NCBI RefSeq assembly: GCF_039539345.1
Contig: NZ_BAABCY010000036.1
Coordinates: forward strand, 62,001-126,000
Direction of reading: 5' to 3'
DNA: 64,000 bases
Source: Snuella lapsa
Lineage (GTDB): Bacteria; Bacteroidota; Bacteroidia; Flavobacteriales; Flavobacteriaceae
The stretch's first letter is position 1. The number at the start of each line of letters is the position of its first letter. Shown here piece by piece: positions 51,101 through 60,100 of this stretch. The notes under the pieces were generated by a model that saw only the letters and a list, made by a program, of their open reading frames with translations, did not search any database and was not told the origin of the DNA. Both the position numbers and the translations under genes were made by a program.

Positions 51101-54100
51101 TACGGGACAAATACAATTTAATGTTACCAATGCCAATGGATATACCATTGAATATAGTATAGATAATGGCACCACATACCAATCTAACCCGACATTTTCG
51201 AACCTTACTGCTGCCACTTACACAACAAACATTAAATATTCATTGAATGGTATCGAGTGTTTTAGTACTTCTGAAGATATAATCATAACACAGCCAGATA
51301 TAGCATTAACGGCCTCAGCAGGCGTTTCTGAATTGGCAGGTTGTGGTCCTAATGGTGAAGGTAAAGTACGCATTACAAACCCACAGGGAGGTACCCCTCC
51401 ATACGAGTACAGTTTTGACAACCAAGCTACTTGGACAAGTACAAATGAAGCCTATGTCGCTCCTGGAACTTATACACTGTATATAAGAGATGCCAATGGT
51501 TGTATTTATGCTATGCCAGGCATTATTGTTGATCCAGAACCAGTACCCCCAACCATAACTGTTTCTGATCCAGATTTTAATTGTGATGGTACAGCCAACG
51601 CAACAGTAACAGTAACCAATGAAGGATCTAATTCTTATACTTACACCTATTTACTGGACGGTGTCGAAAACCCCAATACAGCAGATCCTAAAACCTTTTT
51701 AGATGTCTCTGAAGGATCACATACTGTAACTGTTACTTATAAACTGGAGACCGTTCCTACTTATAGTAATTTGTTGAACGAAAATTTTGGAAGCGGAGCA
51801 CCAACAACGTCACCTGGAATAGCAAGTGCTTATTGTTTTAACGACCAACGTGTAAACTCTCCTTATCCTTGTGGCACACGCTCTGTAGAAGATAATCAAT
51901 ATTCTGTAGCCAGTTTTTTCTGGAGATCTGATGATCCCTCATCTAACAATTCTGGTGCATGGTATCACTTTCAAGACCATACTACAAACGGAGCCGATCC
52001 AGACGGTAGATTTTTGCTTGTAAACATTGGATCTGCTGCAGGGCCTTATGGTGTATTGTATAGCAAACCCATAAACGATGTTATTCCCAATCAAGATATA
52101 AAAGTCGATTTATATCTAGCAAACTTAATGCGATCTGTTTATACTGTTCAGGATGATCCAGATTTCAGAATACAGTTGGTAGATGGTTCAGGAACTGTAA
52201 TAGCCGAGCAATTTACTGGTACTATTCCTAAAAATGAACAATGGAATTTTAGTCAGTTAACCCTCAACCCAGGCAACAATACCAACTTAACCTTTGTAAT
52301 ACGCTCTGGAAGCGTTGAGTATTTCGGAAATGATGCTCTTATAGACGATATTAGTGTTTACCAACTTCCTGTAACCTGTATAGAACAGGTAGACTTTCCG
52401 TTTGTTGTAAACTCTGGGAATGCCTTTACTGCTGATGTTACTGGAACATCGAATGTGAGTTGTTCGACTGGATCAGATGGCACCATAACTATTGCTGCTC
52501 AAAATTTCGATCCTGCTAATGGTTTTCAATATTCTTTAGACGGTGTGAATTGGAATACTCAAATGACATCTCCTTACACCATTACCGGATTAGCAGCAGG
52601 TAGCTATACCATTCATGTGCGCTATGAGGATGCTGTTGATACCTGTAGTTTTACTTTTAATCATGATATTATTGCTCCTACGTTATTAGAAGTAAATGCT
52701 TCTGGAACACCAGTAACCTGTCTTGATGGGTCGACTGTTACAGCAACAGCAACAGGCGGAACACCCGCTTATTCCTACGAACTATTAGACAATACACTAA
52801 ACCTAATCGCAAATTTCCCTAGCAACGGTATTTTAACGAATATATCTGCAGGAAACTATACCATAAGAGCTACCGATGCAAATGGCTGTGTGGCAACAAC
52901 GACACTTGACTTAATAGCTCCAACGGCACCAACGGCATCTATAAGTAATGCCGATTATTGTTATGATACAAGCAACGGAGCAACGCTAGAAGTTACGGCA
53001 TCTGGAGGCCAAACACCCTATGAATATAGCATTAACGGTGGTGCATTCCAATCAAGCAATAGTTTTACAAATCTAACTCCAGGCAATTATGATATAACAG
53101 TAAGGGATGCTTACGGATGTACAGTTGCTTTACCAACTGAGACTATTGCAGCACAAGTAAACGTAGATGTTGTTTTAACAAAAGCATTAGACTGTAGGGC
53201 GTCTCCCGATGCGGTAATTACGGGAACTATCTCAGACGGTTACCTACCATACTCTGTAACATTAATACAAGGTTCGGGAATACCAAACCTAACAGGAAAT
53301 ACCTTTACCTTAACAACTGGAACCGATGGTACGTACCAATTTCAAATAACCGATGCTAATGGCTGTCAGGCAGTATCAAATGTAATTACTGTTAATCCAA
53401 TAGAAAATCCTACAGCAACCACTACAACCGTAAATCCGAGTTGTAATGGAGACTCCAATGGATCTGTACAAATAATACCAGCCAATGGTGTAGGCCCCTA
53501 TTCCTATAGTTTTGAAGGAAGCTCTTTTACCTCAACATCACTATATACTGGATTAGCAGCAGGCACCTATACCTACCAAGTACAAGATGCTAATGAATGT
53601 ATTTTTAATGGTACGGTAACCTTAACAGAACCCACCACTTTAGTTGCTACAGCAAGTGCAACAACATTTAGTTGTGATGCTAACAACACAAAACAATCGG
53701 CAACAGTAACCATTGCTGTTCCTACTACAGGAACGGCACCCTATCTATACAGTTTTAATGGATCTGGTTTTAGTTCAAATAATACCTTAACAGTAAACGA
53801 CAATGGAACCGATCAAACCATAACCTATGCTGTTCAAGATGCCAACGGGTGTACCGCTAATGGCTCTATTACGATTTTACAATTAGATCCCCCAACGGAT
53901 TTAGATTTTAGTTCTACAGATGTAACCTGTACAACAACAACTTCAACAGTAACCGTAACTGCAACAAATGGTGTAGGCCCATTGGAATATGAAACGATTG
54001 CCCCATCTCCTATTATAGTTGGTAAACAAACTTCAAACGCATTCTCAGGATTAACCCCAGGTACTTATATCTTTAGGGTTACCGATGCTAACGGATGTTA

Positions 54101-57100
54101 TTATACAGAATCCTATACTATAAATCCTGTTACACCAATAGCTATAACAGGATTAAAGTTAAGTGATGTATTATGTAACGGCGATAATACAGGAGCTGTA
54201 CAATTCACCGTTTCTGGATATGCAGGTAGCTACACAAGTACTTTAACAAATGGCTCAGGAACTTTAGTGCAATCTGGAAACACCATTGATTTAACCAATC
54301 TAATAGCAGGTAGTTATACCGTAGAAGTTACAGATTTAACCACAGGATGTACAGCCGATGAAACTATAACTATTTCGGAACCTGCTAACCCCGTAAGTCT
54401 TACAGCAACGACAACGAATGTTCATTGTAATGAAGATAATTCTCAAATTACTGTAACACCTTCTGGGGGAACACCTAATTACACTTATGCTGCTGTAATA
54501 ACAGGTACTACTGCGCCTACAACTTATAATGGTAGTAACGTTATAACTGTAGATACTAATTCTGCTACAAACTTAGTTTGGGATGTATACGTTAAAGATG
54601 CCAATGGGTGTACAGCAATGACCTCTGTAACAATTACAGAAGACCCATTACCAACGGTAACCGCACCAACAGTATCGAATCAATGTACCGCGACATCTGG
54701 ATTTACCTTTACCGTTACGGCAACAGGACTTGCTCCACTTTCATATAGTATTAATGGTGGCTTATCCTATCAAACCAGTCCAACATTTACCGTAAATGCT
54801 GCAGGTAGCTATACCATTACAGTAAGGGACGCTAATGGATGTACAGCAACGAGTGCTACACAAACAGACGTTTTTCCGCCAATTACAACCAGTGCACTTC
54901 TAACAAAAGATTTAACATGTTCGCTACCGCAAGAAGCTAGTATTGACATATCGGTATCGGGTGGTAACCCTCCTTATACCTACGAAGTAAGTACTGATGG
55001 TGGAAGTAGTTATTCGCCCATTGCTGGGTCTCCATATACAACTACTAACGCAGGTACCTATCAATTTAGGATTACGGACGCTAATGGATGTACCCAAGAA
55101 ACGAATGTAATAACAGTAAATGCTACTAATAATGTAACGGTTTCAACGTCGGTTATTAACCCAACTTGTAATGGTAGTACAGATGGTTCAATTCAATTAA
55201 CGTCGTTAACAGGTGAAGCCCCATTTACTTACAGTATTGATGCTGGTACTACCTTTGCATCTTCAAATGTATTTGGAGGTTTAGCAGCAGGAGGTTATAA
55301 CTATGTTGTTAGGGATAGTAAAGGTTGTGATGTCTCTGGAACTATTAACTTATCAAATCCTTTACCAATAGATGTAACAATTATCTCAAATCCAATACAA
55401 TGTAGTCCAAGTATTGATGGTAGTTTAGATATCACGATCAATTCTGGCGGTGTAACTTCTTTTACTTATACCTTATATGATAATACTTCTACTCAGGTAG
55501 GATCTAGTGTAACAACGGCATCAACAACACATTCATTTTCTGGATTATCGTTCGGTGACTACTTTGTTACTATTGTTGATGCTAATGGCTGCGAATACCG
55601 AAGTACTGAACAAAGAATTGAAACACCTCCATACCTTGATTTAGATGCGACAGTAGCCGGAGGTACATGTGTAATAGGAGCTACAGTTGATGTTTCGGTT
55701 AATGCTGGGTTATCCCCCTACACATATTCAATATATGGACAACCAGCAACTTCAGTCGGTCCTACAGCATCAACAACACAAACTTTTACAGGATTAGATC
55801 ATGGAGTAACCTACTTCTTTCAAGTTGAAGACTCGGTAGGTTGCATTTCAATTATAGAAGTTACTACACCTATTTTATCAGCTATTAATATTGATTCTAT
55901 TACAACAACAGATGTTACATGTAATGGAGCAGATAATGGTTCTGTGAACTTTACTGTTTCTGATTATGATGGCACTGTAACCTCATTATTTTATGAAGTA
56001 CGAGATGAATTAACTAATACCGCTATATCTCCTGCAAAAAATGGTACAATTAATAGTTTAACAGGAGCTCCCGTTAATGGAACTATTACTGGGTTGGGAG
56101 CAGGTAATTATACATTATTTGTTAGAGAGTCGGATGGGTCTTTATGTACCACTTCAAGTCCTTTCCAAATAACGGAACCTATTCAACCACTTTTTTCAGC
56201 TGTTTCAAATACAATAAATGCCAATTGTAATACTGGAGCACAACTAACAATTACAACAACGGGAGGCACAGGCCCTTATCAATATGCAGCTGGAGCTCTA
56301 GGCTTTACCCCAACCTCAGGAGATTTTGGTTCGAATAATGTATTGAATTTAAACCCTTCCATCAGAACAAATTGGGATATTGTGGTAGAAGATGCTAATG
56401 GATGTCAGGTTAGACTTAACCAAGATATAACATCAGACGCCCCACCAACAGTTGACCCTGTACCCCAACAATGTTTTGACGGTACGCCATTTAATATCAC
56501 GTTGGTTGAAGGTACTGGTACTGCTATTGCTCCGCTAACCTATAGTATCGGTGGTGCTTACCAAACAAGTCCAACCTTTAGCATTAATATGGCTGGCACT
56601 TATACTGTAAGCGTAAAAGATGGTAATGGGTGTATCGCTTCAACAACGTATATTGTAGAGCCTCCATTATTATTGGATGCAAATATGACACAAGATTTAA
56701 CCTGTATCCTTGATGCTAGTATTACTTTAACTGCTAGTGGGGGAACTGGTAGCTACAACACTTTTGAAGTTAGTTATAATGGCGGTGGCTATGTTGTTAT
56801 CGCCGGCTCTCCATATACAGCTAATGTAGACGGCACCTATCAATTTAGAGTGACAGATTCTCAAGGGTGTCAAGCGATATCTAATGTCATTACAGTCACA
56901 CCAAACACAACGCCTACATTTACAGAAACTCATACTGATGTGAGTTGTAACGGTGGCTCCGACGGAAGCATTGTTATAACGGCAGCAAACGGTATAGCAC
57001 CCTATCAATACAGTATCGATAATGGTGCTACGTTCCAAGCATCCAATGTGTTTAGTGGACTATCAGGAGGCACATACAATGTGGTTGTTAGAGACAGTAA

Positions 57101-60100
57101 AAATTGTGATTCGGCAGCAACACCTGTGACTATTAACGATCCTACCGCTGTGGCAGGAACAGGTTCTTTAACACAGGGATTAACCTGTGGCTCTGGAAAT
57201 GCAACACAACCAGCCATTGTAACCATTACAGGAAGTGGAGGAACAGCTCCTTATACTTATAGCTTTGATGGTGGTGTTAATTACAGCTCAACAAACACCT
57301 ATGCAACATATACGGCAGGAACTGTAACAGCTTATATAAAAGATGCCAATGGGTGTATTATTGCAACGCCTATAGATGTTAATATTCCTGCATTAGATGT
57401 CCCAACTGATTTGGATTTTTCATCAACATCAGTAACTTGTTTAGCTGTAACTAGTGATGTTACATTAACACCAACTGGTGGTGTCGCCCCATTATCCTAT
57501 GAAATAATTTCACCAGCAAGTGCAACAAGTAATACAACAGGAGTTTCCTCTGGAATCTTTACAGGTTTAGCACCGGATACATATGTCTTTACCGTAACTG
57601 ATGCCAATGGTTGTTATTATACAGAATCGTATACTGTAGATCCGGTAACCAATATTACAGTATCTAGATTATTGGTTAATGATGTGAGTTGTAATGGCGA
57701 TTCTGATGGAGCTGTTGACTTTACAGTGTCTAATTTCTCAGGAACCTATAGTTACACAATTAATGGAGGGGCTGCTATCGTGGGGCAAACAGCAACCACA
57801 ATAAATTTAACAGGGTTACCTGCAGGAGATCAAACCATAGTGGTAACAGATGATACAACAGGTTGTACCGATACAGTTACAATAACCGTTAGTGAACCAA
57901 CTACATTAGCACTTATTGAAGCTGATAATATCAATGCAACTTGTAATTTTGGTGCCCAGGTAACTGTAACAGCAAGCAATGGTACACCGCCATATCAATA
58001 TGCTTTTGTGATAGACGGTTCTGCACCAACTGTATCGGATTACACCAATAACAATACCGCTGTTTTAGATCCTGCAACCAATACCGATTGGGATGTTTGG
58101 GTACAAGATGCCAACGGATGTACCGCTCAAATAGATGTTGTTATTTCAACAGATCCTTTGCCAACAGTAACGGTTCCAACATTCGCTGATAACCAATGTA
58201 ATTTGAATGGTGATCCTTATACATTTACAGTAACAGGTACAACAGGAATACCGCCATTTGAATATTCTATTGGTAATGGCTTTCAATCGAGTCCAACATT
58301 CACGGTCTCAACACCAGGAACATATTCTGTAACCGTAAGGGATGGAAATGGTTGTACAGCTACTAGCGGAACATCTATAACTGTTTATCCGGCCTTAGAC
58401 CTCACACCATCCATTACAACTTTACCTAGTTGTACAAATGATGATGGTGTGATTACGGTAACAGGCTCTGGAGGTTCTGGAAATTATAGCTATGGAATAA
58501 GTCCTAGCCCTGCATCGGTTTCTATTTCTGGAAATGTAATTTCAGGTGTGCCATCAGGAACCTATACCGTAACTATTACAGACACGGTTACTAACTGTAC
58601 AAAAGATGCAACTATTACTTTGGATGCTGCCACACCTGTAACATTTACCCCTGTACCAACAGATGTAAGTTGTAATGGAGGAAGTGATGGTAGTATAACG
58701 GTAAACTTACCTGCGAGCAATGACAATCCAATTTATACTTACGAAATTACTGCTCCTATTGTAGTTGCTCCTCAAACTTCTAACGTATTTACAGGATTAG
58801 CGCCAGGAACTTACACCGTTCAAGTAACTTCAGGAAGAGATTGTATCGCAACTCAAGATGTCATTGTAGGCGAACCTAACAGCATTGTAGTTCCCGCTCC
58901 AACAGTAGTAGATTACGCTTGTACAGCAGGTACCAATACAACAACCTTTGCGAGTATTACAGTAAATAGTGTAACGGGAGGTTCTGGAAACTACATCATT
59001 TATGAATTTATAAAAGGGGCAACCGTTGTACAGTCTGGATCTAGCAATGTTTACACCGAAAGTGATTTATCGGGAGGTAATTACACAATAAATGTTTATG
59101 ACGACAATGGCTGTTCTGGATCAACAACAGCTACTATCGAACCTTTTATAGCCTTGGAAGATTTAACCGTTAATGTCGATAACGCCATTACTTGTATTAA
59201 TGACGAAGATATTACTGTTTCGGTAACGAGTACAGGCGGTATACCAACAAACCTGGAATATACATTAGAAGATGCTAATGGTGTTCTCCCTAATCAAACA
59301 AATACTACAGGCGTATTTACAGGACTGCCAATAGGTAATTATATCATTACCGTTGAAAACTTAGACACACAATGTAGTTTACAAACCGTACACTACGTTA
59401 ACGACCCTAATACTTTTGATCTTAACATAGACTCTGTTATTGATGTAACGTGTTTTAGTGATAACGATGGTAGCGTTAATGTTACACTAATAGATAGAAT
59501 ACCAACACCTAATGACGAATCTGGTCCTTTTACATATAATGTTGTTGATGCTTTAGGTGCGACTGTTACCTCTGGAACAACAGCCAATGCTGGTCCTATT
59601 ACCATTTCTGGTTTAGTTTCTGGAACTTATAGTATTACAGCAACTTTAACAAATACACCTTTCTGTACGGTTAGTGAAAACTTTACCATTACGGCGCCTA
59701 CAGCAGCTTTAAGCATTACAGAAACGCATACAGAAATAACCTGTATAAGTGGCAACAACGACGGAACCATTTCTGCCAGTGCCACAGGTGGATGGCCAGG
59801 AGACTACGAGTACCAGTTAGAGTTAACCAGTGGAACAATCATTACAGCATATAGCTCAACATATCATTTTACAGGGCTAACAGCAGGAGATTACATTGTT
59901 AGTGTTAGAGATAGTAAAGGTTGTATAGCGTCAACAAATGTAAGCTTGGTTAATCCAGCCCCTATTGATGCTACAATAGCGGCTACCCCAACATTGTTAT
60001 CGTGTTTTGGTGACACCAATGCAACCATAACGGTTAGTAATGTTACTGGCGGACAAGGTAGTAACTACACCTATACCTTAAATAAAACTGCACCAACACC

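Noticed and set aside
56727..57226. Overlapping antisense open frames of 70-100 codons within the adhesin
   Set aside because: They arise from codon bias in Thr/Ser/Gly-rich repeats and show no promoter, ribosome-binding site or protein family.
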